Positions 51,402-63,800 of a stretch of DNA of 64,000 nt are shown here, piece after piece (within the stretch, counting starts at the first letter, position 1; each line of letters starts with the position of its first letter). Made by a program: the position numbers and the translations under genes. The notes below the pieces were generated by a model, which had not been told where the DNA came from, searched no databases, and worked only from the letters and a program-made list of their open reading frames with translations. The stretch lies in NCBI GenBank assembly GCA_027886175.1, contig JAJNNQ010000008.1, positions 2,511,501 through 2,575,500 of the forward strand, in the 5' to 3' direction. Origin of the DNA: Phylloscopus collybita. Its lineage: Eukaryota; Chordata; Aves; Passeriformes; Phylloscopidae.

Positions 51402-51508
51402 CCATTCCTCCAGGATGCGCTGCACGGCCTCGCTGCCTCGCGCCAGGCTCCTGCAGGCCAGGATGACACACGCCCCGTGCAGGGCAAGGGACTTGGCAGT
51501 TTCAAAAC
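51402..51508 (-). CDS. WWOX: WWOX exon 5 (internal coding exon, N-terminal part of SDR domain)
   Basis: This internal exon of the WW domain-containing oxidoreductase is read on the minus strand. WWOX is a tumour-suppressor-type protein with two WW domains followed by a short-chain dehydrogenase/reductase (SDR) domain. Seen: translation gives [20 protein letters not shown], followed by [16 protein letters not shown]. This matches human WWOX residues 137-172 (as I recall them) at about 30 of 36 positions. The first Gly is the last Gly of the cofactor-binding TGxxxGxG motif and is split by the intron (phase 1). The exon ends after the TGG of Trp172. The length, 107 bp, equals human exon 5 (c.410-516). 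The CACR segment after the second beta strand includes the Arg expected in NADP-type SDRs. The flanks are AG before the exon and GTGAGT after it. No frameshift or stop is present. The catalytic Ser-Tyr-Lys residues lie in later exons outside this window. The exon is GC- and CpG-rich against an AT-rich intron. Gene and exon assignment is firm; expression cannot be judged. Confidence 0.96.
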
Positions 51509-51536
51509 CTAGGATAAAACATTGTCCTAAGTCAGA
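51509..51536 (-). other. WWOX: 3' splice site region of WWOX intron 4 (branch point candidate and acceptor)
   Basis: Reading on the minus strand, a TCTGAC motif (51536-51531) could hold the branch-point adenosine about 24 nt from the exon. It is followed by a weak pyrimidine tract (TGTTTTATCC) and the acceptor TAG at 51511-51509. A second AG (minus-strand TTAG, AG at 51528-51527) lies between the proposed branch point and the main acceptor. It is in frame with it, 18 nt upstream. The main acceptor is favoured because it reproduces the conserved 107-bp exon exactly. Confidence 0.75.
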
Positions 51537-54500
51537 TCCCAGCAGCAACACAGAATTGCCTGAAAACATCAGCCACACGTTTCAGTGCAGTTAGGCAAGC
51601 TGCAGTCTGGTGACAAGTCACCCGGGCTCAGCTTCTAAGAGCACACATGAACAAACACAGACATCTCAACCTGATCAGGTCTTTCAGACAATAATTGTAT
51701 GCATTTTGTGTAAAACAGGTCTGGCATCTTCAAAAAACAGACTCAACTTCTCTGCCTACCAGTGTCCTCACCTGGTAGAAGAGTAGGATTGGATGTGTTC
51801 CTTCCTTGTTTGACTGTGAACAATGTGCCACACAGAGAGACTGCAGAGCCACTGTGCCCGGCAGCTACATGCTGGAAGAGAATTCAAAACTGAGCTCAGG
51901 GCTCTTCAGATGCACAGAGTGACCTCAGAGTCATCAATCTGAGACCACCTTTGGCTGGGGGAGCAAAACGTTGTTTCACTGTTCAATTCACTAATAAAAG
52001 CTGCATAGAAGTTGGTCCAAAGTAAACTTCATTTAATTGGAAAAAAAATCTGTGAGACTTTACAACAGGAGATGAGGACTTTTGGGGAGAGCAGAATGCT
52101 CATGAAGTGCAGAGAACTGAGCCAGAACCTGGGTTTCTACCAGGAGTGAGCTACTACATATTTGTGATGCAGTTAATGGTATCACTGGGTGTCCATCTCC
52201 ATGAAGAACTGTGCCAATGACAGGAACTGCCTTCTAGCTGAAGGAGGCATAACATAGCTTAATGAGTTCAATTAGAAAAGCCTAAACTATGAAAGGAAGA
52301 ATCAATGGCCAACAATCTGGGTATGTTAAAAATTCAAAGAGAAGAGGCATTTGTTCTCGCTTTGTGACATTTAAAGCATCTTCATGACTTCCTGTTAAAA
52401 ACTGTTTACCAAAAAGCCTATGAAGATGGGCTAATCTCACTTCCAAAACATCCTGGAGCAACAAAATCCAGTTACAGCACAAAACATAACTTACATTATA
52501 GAAACAACAGACACCAAGACAAATGTATACAATTTTCTGCAATCACATACTTACGGTATTTAAGTCCAAGCAATTTTCCTGTATCTCCTTTAAAGCCACT
52601 CACTGTACCCAGCAACTTTAATTACCTGGATAACTCATTGCATGCACATGAATTCAGCTACAGTGTATGCAAAGATTTCCCTTGTTCCTAATTCCACTTC
52701 AAGCATATTTAACTAGAATTTTTCATGTAACTAAAGTAAGATGTACCATTAGCTAGCTGTTATGCTTCTTGTTTTGCACAAGAATACTTAGTTTGACTAG
52801 CTGACTGTATTATTAAAAACTAGTTGGAATGCCTAGGAATAGTTCTGCTATTGTTAAATAAAGATTGAGAGCTGGTGGCCAGATTATTTAGCAAAGTGTG
52901 ATGATGTTTTGCTAACTCTACCCCATGTCACACTGTGCAAAATAATAAACTGTGCAAATTAATAAATTCTGTGCCATTCTCCCCTATAGTTAACCACTTG
53001 ATACTCATTATAAACTAAGCAAGTTGCACGCTGTGAGTTTAGTTCATTTTATGCTATCTTGACTCTTCCCTGCAAACCTGGAGATCAGTGTTAAGCACTT
53101 CTCTTCAGGATGTCCTTGCTCTTCTCTGAGCTTCCAAGAGTGATTCCTCACCCTTAGGCAGACATGTTCTGATCCTCACATGAAATCACATGCTAAAAAA
53201 CCTCCATCTGAATGCAGCCACAGGTGAAGTGCTGACATGTCTCCCCATCAGACATATTTTAAACTAATTCACAAACACTCCTGCACTTTATTTAGGACAG
53301 TTAGATACACATGCAACTTTCTAACTGGAACACCTGAAGGAGGAGTTTGGAAGCAATTGATGCTTCTTTCCTCCCCCAGTATCAAAAAGCTTAGACAGGT
53401 GGAGAAAAGCTTCCAGCAGGTTCACTGTGTTAAACTAAGTCCATCAACAGCATTTGTTCTTTAGCAAAATGTAGCTATATTTTCAATATACAGTAAATTT
53501 TAAAACCTCAGCCTAGCACATGGATTGAGTAAAGTATAAAACCATTTAAACTCTATAAATAAAAACCTTACCTCTCTATAAAACCTACCATTGAATCGCA
53601 ATCCACACTGAATGTGGTTTCATACACCAAAGTGAAACCACAAAGATCATAAACACCTAAACTGTAAAACCTTGGAAAAAATCACAGCAGGGTTACCTAG
53701 AAAGAAGCCTAAGTAACTATGTAAGGGACATGCACAACTAAGGAACCAGAGCAACCTTAATTCTACCCACAGAACTCTGTGGACTTCAAAAGAAGGAAAT
53801 ATTTTCTTAATACTTCACTTAATCTCAGACTGCCACCACTTAGTGACACATCCCTTTCACTGTGAGGGGACATTAATAGCAATGACATTATTTTTTTCTC
53901 CAATAAACAAGTGGTATCCTCCAGGGGTGAATCTTCCCTGTACCACAGCACTAGGCTATTGCAGAGCTATTTAACCCCAGTAAAAGAGACAGCACAGCCC
54001 ACTGCCAACAGTTGTGGGGGTTTTAAAAGTAGGGGAAACTACACTAGAAAAAACAGCAGAGAATTACAGGCTTGGCCATCAAGGACAACCAATTAAAAGG
54101 AATAAAAGAGACTTTTCCCCCAAATGTGACAGGAGAATAACATACTTAAATAACATCGACTTTGGAAAAGTAATCACTGCATTGTATGGAGTATTTAAAT
54201 AAACTATTTTGAGCAAATGTTTTATAATAATTTCAAGCAATTGCCCTGGAAATCTCAAGTTTGTGCTGAGATCAACTACTCTTGCTGCTGGTGCTGTGGC
54301 TGAACGAGCTCTAATCCGACACTCAGAAGTGAAAATCCTCTTTAAGAATAAGACATACATGAGGATAAACATTATGGCACAGTTCTGCATCACCAGCTAA
54401 CCTAAAGGACTGGGAGCAGAACTAACAAGAGAGCTACAAGCACATGGGATTTGCTAGAGACATTTAAAACCCTTCAGCCTTTTCTTAGAGCATTCCTTCA

Positions 54501-57500
54501 TAAAGACTCAGAAATTAGCACTCAATCTCATTCTTCATCTTCTACAATGATTATTCAATACCCTCACATTCCTGCCTATCTGCAGTCGACTACTGCCACT
54601 GAATTTTGGTGCAGATTTTCAGCTAATGGTGTCAATTAAGAAGCAGTTAGAATCGCTCAATTAATGCCAGCTACACTGTGTCAACACACACCAGATGAGA
54701 ACAGGGCTCTGTCCAATGGGGCAACCTCCTCCATAAAACAGAGAAAGGGATTCACTGAGTGGAAAAGTACTTCAGTGATTTCTTGTTTAAACAGACAGCA
54801 TACACTCCATCAATCACTGGGGGACACTTTGGAGAGAATTTGCACCAGGCCTTTACATGTTTTAAAACATTCTTTTATTTCAAATATAAGGAGGTCTGAA
54901 TATACAGAAAAATTCAAAAACATTTTAGACAATAGCAGGTTTTCTTCAGCTTCTCTACCTTTGCCCAATACTCCAGGATACCTTCCTTGGAGCTGTCCTT
55001 TACAACACATTTGAAATACAGTGATGTATCTTTCTTTGAACAGCTTAGTTCTCAGTGTGAAAGCCTACAGGGTTTGCTTGCAACAAACCATCTTTAAAAC
55101 TCAAAATACACTCTCATCCCAACTGCTGCATCTCAGCAAACAGACTGTTCTCTGATTTTGGGGACTCAAGAGAACTACATATAAACAAAAGAAAGATATT
55201 TATGTCCTAGAAATCACTTGGATTTCTTCAAACCTGGAAGACCTGAACACCAGTGAGAGTGAATCAGTTCACCTTATTCAATACTTCCTGAGAACAGGAG
55301 TAAAGGTTAGAATGTGCTACAGATAAAGTGATAAAGAATTCTGGGTGAGCTTCTTTTCAGGTTGAAATACTGCAACACTGAGGTGTGATTTAGAGAAGAA
55401 TCTTCTGCAACCAGGATCGCTGCTGCTTGTGCTGGTGGGTCCAGAGTGCAACATCCAACAGAGCTTGCACAGGCACATGCAAAACATCCCACCACTGACA
55501 AACTCACACCTTTCAGAGCCAAAAAAGCACCACACATTCCATATCAGGATTGCTTGGCCGCATCCACTCTGCTTCAGTACAGATATTTAGGATAAAATCT
55601 TCGGAGACGCATTATCCAACCTGCTCCAAATGCAAGTTTTCAAGCCACTAAAGCACTAAGATATTTTAAGAGACTCAATTTAAAATGAGCAATTCCCATG
55701 GAATACTAATGCTGCCTTTGTTCCCATGTGTTTGCAGGCACCTGGCAGTGACACACACTGATATTTCACACTGCAAAGTGTGATGTTATACGAAAGATAC
55801 ATCCTGCCTCTCCCTTTGTGTGTAAATTGGACAAACGTGTTTTTCTTGGAGTCACGAAGCACAGAAAAAGCCAACCCAAACGAAACAGGATGAGTAATGC
55901 TCTGGTTCTGTTTTCCATCTAACCAACCCTAAACTATGCGCTCCTTAAACCATTTTGCAACACACTGCCCTGGGTAGGGCCAAGTTATTCTTAACAGTAA
56001 GTGCACTGCTGTTGTCACTGACAAAACCCCAAAGCATTTTGTTTCCTCTGAAGGGAGCATGACACTAAACAAACATTTTAAACCCCTCCCCAAATTAGTG
56101 AGATTATAAGTATCTGTTGCTTTTTGTTGCTGTAACAAATTTTAAATGCACTATTTGAGGGTAAGAAAGCTGAAATTGTGACTGATGGTGCTGCGAGCAA
56201 ACAAGAATCCAGCACAGTGACCATATCAGGCACATACATCACAAATATGCTGCAACTAAGAGCCATGGGGTTGCAATCAGACCTGGTATCTGCTCCAGCT
56301 CACTGCCCAAAGACACCCACCAACCCAACTCTACGATGTCCTCACACCAGACATGAAGGAAGCTGGGACTTGAGTCCTTTCAGCTGTTTCACCCAACTCT
56401 GACCAATATCCCAGCTACCCAAAGGTCCCACAGCAGATCCAAACATGCCCTGCTGAGCCTCCAAGGTGTAGAGGAGCTACTTTCCAATACAAACATCTGA
56501 ATAACAGCCAGGGGCTCCAGCCTGCAATGAGCCCTGGAGTGAGAATGTAGCACATTAAACCCAGGGCCAAGCTACCTCTCATGTCCTGAGGCAAGACCTT
56601 GCTTTGGTTGTGTCAAGGCAATCCCCACCAACCACTAAATGTCTGCCCCCAAAATACACAGAGATACTACACAGAGTAACTGTGGTTTTCAGCTAAGCTA
56701 GATTATCTTAAAACAGCCTAATGGAAACCTCAGCGAAGACAAAACCAAAACTGAAATTTTATACCAAACTGCAGAGATCATCCCAATGAAGATTTTTTTT
56801 TTTCACTTGCCAGGTCATCTAAATGCAAGCTGTAACCTGCCTGAATAGAGGAACAGTGGCCAGGAATTAAACTGAAGGGAAGAGAAGGAGCATCAGAGAT
56901 AAGTGAATTTTCTGTCAAATCCCAGTTCTATCTTTCATACCTACTCCTTGCTTTAGATGTACATCAGTGACCAAAACTGAGTCAAAAAAGAGTTCAAAGT
57001 CAAAAAGAGTTCATATTTGCATCTTCCATTTCAACCAATCCCAAAGCTCTGTTCAGAAAAAATACACTCCTTTAAAAGGGGGGCAAAAAAAATCCCCTCT
57101 CAGCCTTCATGTTTCATCTACATCTTGAATTTCTTTATCTATTACAGGATCATGCTCCTACCAAATCCCAAACAAATTTTTACTCAATATTTTTAAAGTG
57201 TATTGTGTAAGTCCAGTGGCCTATGGCCAAAAAACTTCGCAGAAATTAACACAGCTGATCATATCTTAGCATCACATCTGGAATTGGGGATTATTCTGCT
57301 TGAACCTTTTATTCTCAGTGTTTCTTCAAGCATAGAATAAATTCATGTTCTCCTTTGATTGTCTTTAAAAATGACATTGTGGCTTCTTGCAAGCAAGGCT
57401 GCCAGTTTTCCTAACACAAATCAATTACTGCCTTTAAAAAAGCACATCAAAAGTTAGCATTTGGCTTATCATTTAATGTTTAAGGAGAATTTATTAAAGA

Positions 57501-59192
57501 GTTTATTTTTCTGTTTGCATACAATTTTTTTTTCTATTGTAGCAGATAACATATAAAGGCAGACAGGCACCTGAATATGAAGCAAGTCAACACACAAATT
57601 CACATTTTCTAAACAAAAACAACCTTTCCACCTCAAAGAATATTTAAATGTATTATAACAAAGTCAAGTCAAATAGAGTTACACACATTTTAAAAGAAAC
57701 CTGAAATAGCACTTTGTCTTAAAATAAGCACGACTTATTTTAATGTGACTCATATTCTTTATTTTAGTAAAAACCCTAAATTATTCAGAATTACAAATGC
57801 TTATATTCATAAGGGATAAAAGAAGTATTTTGTTAGACTACAGTTACATTAACACACTACTTCTATTTTTACTGCAAAACAAACACTTCCAAATTAAACA
57901 TTTAACTGCAATCTGGAGTAGCAGGAAACAACAGATCTGCCCATAGTGTAAGTCAACATCAAACCAGAATCTTGATGAAATCTACATCAGGTCTGAGCAG
58001 CCAAATTTGCTGTGACATTGAGGGCACTCCATGTCCCAGCAGTAATTATTCCTGAAGGTTTAGCACCTGTGGGATAAGATAAACCAGCTTGTTTGTTTAT
58101 TTGTTTAAATAAAGATGGTCTATTTATAAATACCATTCCTTGAATACATTATTAAGGAAATAAATAACATTTTTGTGCATGCTGCTGTGGCTTCATCATT
58201 ATTTAACAGCAAAGCTGAGATGAGCTAAAGAGAGGTGGTGGCAACAAAACTTACACCAGTCCCACACACAAACCATAAGGATTTACCCAACAAGAATTAG
58301 TTTCTACGTAATCCACACACCCTTGAAGGGTTTGTGTAAAAATGCCAGCCTTCACAGCATTCCTAATGGAACATAAGTCTGATCAGAAATTCCATATCAA
58401 CTGGATTTTAAAAGCTGTTTTGAAGGGTGGGGTTTTTGCTTCCCCCCATCCCTTTCCAAAACTTCAGGACTTTTCTCCTCCCTTACTGCTGCTACTTTTA
58501 ACACATCTTCTTACACAAGCTTACTCAAGCAACCAGAAAAAAAATCCCAGAGAATTTAAATTTTATCTTGGACTGTCTCTCCTGGGATCTTTTTAATCAG
58601 ATTTGATTTTTTTTTTTTTTCAAAAAAAAGTTCCAAGTTCAGAGAAAAGGGGTTGGCAAACACTTCCTCTCTAAAGCTGCTCTTTGCATCAGCAGTAGCT
58701 TTTAGCAACACAACAGTTTTTCCCACCAAAGCAAAAATGGAGCAAAGAGACAGGAATTGCCTAGTTTCTTTTCAAGTACACTTCTGTTCCTCTGTTAGCC
58801 AACACTATCATAGGTTTCTGTACTGCTGAGCTGAGCCCTAATTAAACATAATAAAAAAATTAGTTGCGTGTTTTGTATCTCCTTTTGGCAAGTACAACAG
58901 TGCAATGTTAATAAAAGAAGTAAATTCAATAAAGAGGAATACTTCATCCAAGGCAGAATAATTAAAAGACATACTGTGCTGTCAGCTAAAGTGCTAGATC
59001 CTCCCAGCTTTAATCTCAAAGTCATTTCATGAGAAATGCTCAGTGTTATGTAAAGATACAGAGCAAGTGCTACAACATAAACTGGACCAATTTTTTTCTT
59101 AAAACAAACTTGATATTTATTTATATCAGTTACACAAACAGTGAAAGATTTTAAAATGCACGCCAGACATTTTACAGATAAATAATAAAACA

Positions 59193-59290
59193 AGGTTCTG
59201 TCCTAAAAAGCTCACAGTTCAGCTTACAAAGAAAGAGATGTCTTAGGGAATCAAACATACAGAGCCAGGTCCTGTTCTAAGGAGCTCACA
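59193..59290. repeat. Diverged 24-nt direct duplication, 74-bp period
   Basis: Copies at 59193-59216 and 59267-59290 match at 20 of 24 bases; all four differences are transitions. Both contain a CCTG/TCTG word and an AGCTCACA word. They may be remnants of an ancient repeat family; the family was not identified. Confidence 0.5.
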
Positions 59291-59745
59291 TTTTGTATCA
59301 GGGGGCAGGGAACAGACTGAAAATTAAAACAACACTACCTGACTTCTAGCAATTTCCACCCACCTCTGTCTTTGGGCCATATGAGATAAGACAATTTGTT
59401 TAGTTTGGCAGCAAAGGAAGAGTTTAATAAAAAGAGTCATTTGAGGATCCTGCAGAAAGACCTGAGTACAGCAAAGATGCAGTTCATTGGTCTCTCTAGT
59501 TCAAAACTGGCAAACCTTTGGGTGTGCTTTAAACTACGGAGGGAAGAGGGAGGTGGGAAGCTGTTAAGTAACTCAAATGATCCATCATGTGGCTCCGACA
59601 TACAAAGTAAGGCAGGAGATGGAGTTCTGAAACAAAAGATGGAGAATAAGAACAGTATTAACAAAAAGTGTCCGTACACAAAAGCAAGGAGAATGGAAAA
59701 CAAGGAAGAATTAGGAGTCATTAATTACAATGTAAAGCCATGGGC

Positions 59746-59767
59746 AAAAAAAAAAAAAAAAAAAAAA
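59746..59767 (+). repeat. Homopolymer A22
   Basis: A run of 22 A inside intron 4. It accounts for the poly-Lys stretch of a 136-codon open frame (59396-59806) that is judged accidental. Confidence 0.85.
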
Positions 59768-60855
59768 TCAAACAACCTCTTTGCTACACCTTCAAGAAGT
59801 GCATGAAAACATGCCACGCATCTTCCCACACCAAAATTAATTTGTATCTTTTTAGAAGATATTTAAAGTCTATCTGCTAACAGCTGGAACACCAGCAGCC
59901 CACCCAAGAGCTCAGTGACAACCATCCTCTAAAGCAAAGTAACAGTTACACACTCCATACCAAGTTTTTTTCCTCTATTCTATTATGAAGCCTCTCTCTG
60001 CCTTACATTCTAGAGACACAACTTTTTGTTCTGCCAGAGATGAGTGCTTAAAATGCCAGATGCAAAGAGCAGAAGAAGTCTCAGGCTTTATTCCCCAGAC
60101 TACAGATTCAATTCAGAAACAGACACAGGAAGACACCTTCTCACAGATCACAATCTTTATTCACTCACAATGCCAAAAAAGTGCTGCCAAATAGGTCATG
60201 CACGTTCTTATGCACTCCTCTTCACTTAGCAAGGCACAAAATAATCTAATTTTACCATCAGAATTAAAAATCTTCAAGCAAGAGAAAGTTTATACCCCTC
60301 AGCATCTGCTCACAGCTGGACACAGACCCAAACAAACAAGTTGGTTTTTTTAAGAAAAGCTTTCTTTTTTAGCTGTCATATTTTTTAATCTTAGTATATC
60401 TTAATTACTGACTCTGCTGAAGAAACAGAATAGCATTCAGAGAAATATATATTTTACCTTGTGACAGAACAATCCAACTCCCACTTTAAACTGGAATATG
60501 GACAGAATCTGTCCATGTAATGTAGGTCATTTACTGAATCCATATGCTGCTCCATAAGTAAAATAGGCTAATAACACACTTCTCAAAACCTTAAGTAGCA
60601 CAATCAATGTCTACAATGTACAAACGTACAGAAGCAGGACATGCTGCTCATCCTTGCCAGGGGAAGGAGAGGAACAGACCAGCATCACTCAAGTTCCTGA
60701 AGCTCTGAATACACGATGTGAGTGTTTCCTTCAGTTTGGTTGTGATACAGGAGAATTAGCAAACCACCTCACAAACACCCCACAAGTTTCACAATTTTGA
60801 TTTTCATGTAAAAAATAAAGGAAACTAAACTAGAGAATGAATTGTGTTAAAGCTG

Positions 60856-60890
60856 CTTAGATAAAGGATAAATAATATCCTTTATCTAAG
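60856..60890. repeat. Perfect inverted repeat, 15-bp arms and 5-nt loop
   Basis: Arms CTTAGATAAAGGATA (60856-60870) and TATCCTTTATCTAAG (60876-60890) are exact reverse complements around AATAA. The arms are too short for a typical animal pre-miRNA and no target duplication was seen, so it is annotated only as a palindrome. It contains GATA-type words (AGATAA) on both strands. Confidence 0.85.
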
Positions 60891-63800
60891 TGTACCTTCT
60901 GCAAAGATAATATAACCTGGGAAAAAAAATGAAAAATTCCAAAGCAACACTGATTGTTTCAAACCTTGAGTCACAGTGCATGAACAAGATTTCAATAAGT
61001 ACAACCAGAATTGAACTGTGACAACTCCTTTCTCACACATACTATTTCTATCCAGAAAGTAAAACAACAATAAGAAAATCTAACTTCAGCAGTATTTTTA
61101 ATGCAAAATATATTAACTATGAATAGGAACTTAGGAATAGTGACTAAAGTAACTATCATTAATTAAAGGAGAGAAAACAAAATGTATTGAAACTATGAAA
61201 CTATTCAGATTTGAAGACAGACTGGAGGGAGTTTTCTGAAGCAACAGATGAAGTACTGAAATCCACAATGTAGAAGTACATCAAGAAATCAAAACCAGCT
61301 GGAAGTTACAGGAACAAAAATACTGAGGTTATGTAGCTGAACATAAAGCTACAGAGATCTCACATATTAAAATGACAAGCCAACAGAATAAATGGAAAAA
61401 GGAGAAGAACAAAATCTCCCCTTCACAGAAGAAAAATAAAAACAAGAGAAAGGTGTAAGAGTTTAATGTGTGACCTAAAAACCACAAAAACCATTAACTA
61501 ATAAAAAAAGGAAGACAAAGGTACTTTTGTTTTTGAAGGTCTTCCCTTGAGAATTCCTGAAAGAATGTGACAAATTCATTTTCATAAACACACACTGTCT
61601 TTTAAAAAACTCGTGTATTGTAGGCTTTAGGATGAGCGTAAGGTCAGTTACTTCCTCACTGTACTATTCTTGTTCTCTAATCTAGACAAAATTCTCCTGT
61701 CAGAAATTCTGAAGATAAAACTCCTTCTAATCAAGTCAGGATTCTGATCTTTATCTTCCCAGGTTTTCACCTGTCTCCTTTCATTTCCTTCTTGGTAGGG
61801 ATTTACTGTTGCAGACTTGAGTTTCAAGACCTTGTAACACCTTGACACAACCACGGATGAGAAGCATAAGAGGGACACAGGATACTGAAATCCTTCCTTC
61901 TTGTGGATCTACTTAGCATAGATGTAGTCACTAAAAATGTTCTGCTAGTAAGACAAAAACATCACATTAATGTACATCTACAGGCTGCAACTAGAGTTGC
62001 CAGTAGCTGGAAAAGTCCCTATATGTTTCAGAAGATCCTGTCACTAGAAAATAAAAAGTATTTAGCAACCTCTTCCCTCTCCAGCATCCAGCAAGCATTC
62101 CAAAATAATACAAATGCACATGTGTGTCTTCAAACAGTTCCTGAAGCACAGTGAGTTTTCCAAACATGAGACACAAAATGATGCAAAGAGTAATCTCAGT
62201 GTCGCAACAAGACAAACTGAATCATGCAAAAGGTCTTTTCACCTCTGGACTATGAAGTATGCATAAAATAAGAACAACCTTTGTGAAATTAAATAAAGAC
62301 AGAAAAGCAATCAAGTTGAAAAGTCTTTCTAGCTCTCAGAGAGGAGACAAGAAATAAGTACCACCCAGGAAGGCTCCCTGTCCTACAAATATGTTTTTCC
62401 TCTGTGAAAGGAATACCCAAAAGTGCAACACAGGCCCACAGCTCAATCCCATCCTTTGTGAAAATACTCCTTTACAAGCAGTAATCACTATTGAACCTTT
62501 TAGCCCAGATGTAATTTCTTACATGTTACAACAAGTTTCACATGCATTGTGAATTTCAGCCAAGGTTGATGAAGTTCAATAACTTGGCTAACCAACCATG
62601 TGTACTGCTCATTACACAAGTAATAAATAGATTCATCAAAATGGACATGAAAAAGCAGTATGAACATCTGACACCATTTTCAGCTTACTCAATAAGAAAA
62701 ATAAATTACAGGAAGTCCAAGGGGACCTCTTAATATTTACAGTATGTAACAAGTAAGCAGTTGGAGCCTTATATAAGGCAGAGAAATATTAATATTCCAC
62801 AATATTAAGCCAGAGTTAAAACAAAGTGATGGCACTCATGGAAAACTCACTCCCTACTACCTGCCATAAATTTTAAGAATACAGCTCTGTAAGCTTAAGA
62901 GAACCCTCTTCTATTAACTGAATTTTGAAAATAATAGCTTTTAGTGGGTTTTCAATTGTTCAAACTACATCAGTATTAATTCCTGACTGATGGCTACAAA
63001 CATCTCACAACAGAAGGAGTTAAAAGTTGCACCCCAGAGGCACATTCCCCCCCAAAAATTGTATTTATCACATCAGTTATCCCAATACTCTACTCTGGCC
63101 AAAAATCTACTTCCTGGAAGACCCAGCCTCTCCTGGAACAGCACCACACTCCCATTCCCTCAACAAACTGTTTGTTTTACAACAAAATTCATGCCTGCCA
63201 CAAAGGTTTGGACTTCCACAAAGGAAATGCCTGAAAAAAAAATAGCTAAGTGTAAGTTTAAGAAAGAAGCAAACAACAAAACTTCTACACAGGCACCAAC
63301 ATTTTCATGGTAGCACTACTCATGCAATGTAAGATAATTCATGATACTCAGAGCCTAAGAGTCACAAAAAATCAAAATATAAATCAAGGAACAGCCCTTC
63401 CAAGCTTTTAAAAGCCCAACAGATACAGAAGTATTCCATAGAAACATTCTCAGGGACAGCTAGGGCTTGGCCAAGAAAAATAATCCCAGGTTAGATATTG
63501 CTGATCTTTCTGTCTGCCTCACAATCAGCTTTGAACCCCAACCTCCATAAACAAGCATTCACTCCACTTTCCCACACATGAAACACTTCCAGCATGGAAA
63601 CCTCCAGCCTTGCAAAGGCTGTACCAGTCCCTTCACCACAAGTTCTGCTCTGTAATGAGAACATGAGATGCATCCCCTTAAGCAAAACACCAGCATCCCC
63701 ATCTCTGTGCACCAATGAGCTACATGTACAGAAATTCTTAATAAAAACAGGTAGAAATCTTATTAATCCACAGGATTTCACACATTTATGAACATTAATT

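Noticed and set aside
51234..51578. 114-codon continuous minus-strand frame containing exon 5, as a single-exon gene
   Set aside because: Only 51402-51508 matches WWOX. Similarity stops exactly at a GTGAGT donor and an AG acceptor, so the flanking codons are intron read-through.
51304..51594. Plus-strand open frames across the WWOX exon 5 locus
   Set aside because: They are antisense shadows of the GC-rich exon; the minus-strand reading matches WWOX with correct splice sites.
52282..52542. 86-codon minus-strand frame 770 bp upstream of exon 5, with an acceptor-like TTTTGTTGCTCCAG and a donor-like GGTAAAC downstream
   Set aside because: No match to WWOX exon 4 or to any family I know, and splice-like strings of this quality occur often in introns. 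It could be a cryptic exon, but nothing in the sequence supports that beyond chance.
55748..55774. Small hairpin with TCACACT/AGTGTGA arms, and a similar one at 34664-34689 with TCATTGGT/ACCAATGA arms
   Set aside because: Arms of 7 to 8 bp occur by chance many times in 64 kb; no further structure or context supports an RNA gene.
59396..59806. 136-codon plus-strand open frame ending in poly-Lys
   Set aside because: The Lys run is the A22 homopolymer and no family is recognised; it is antisense to WWOX intron 4.
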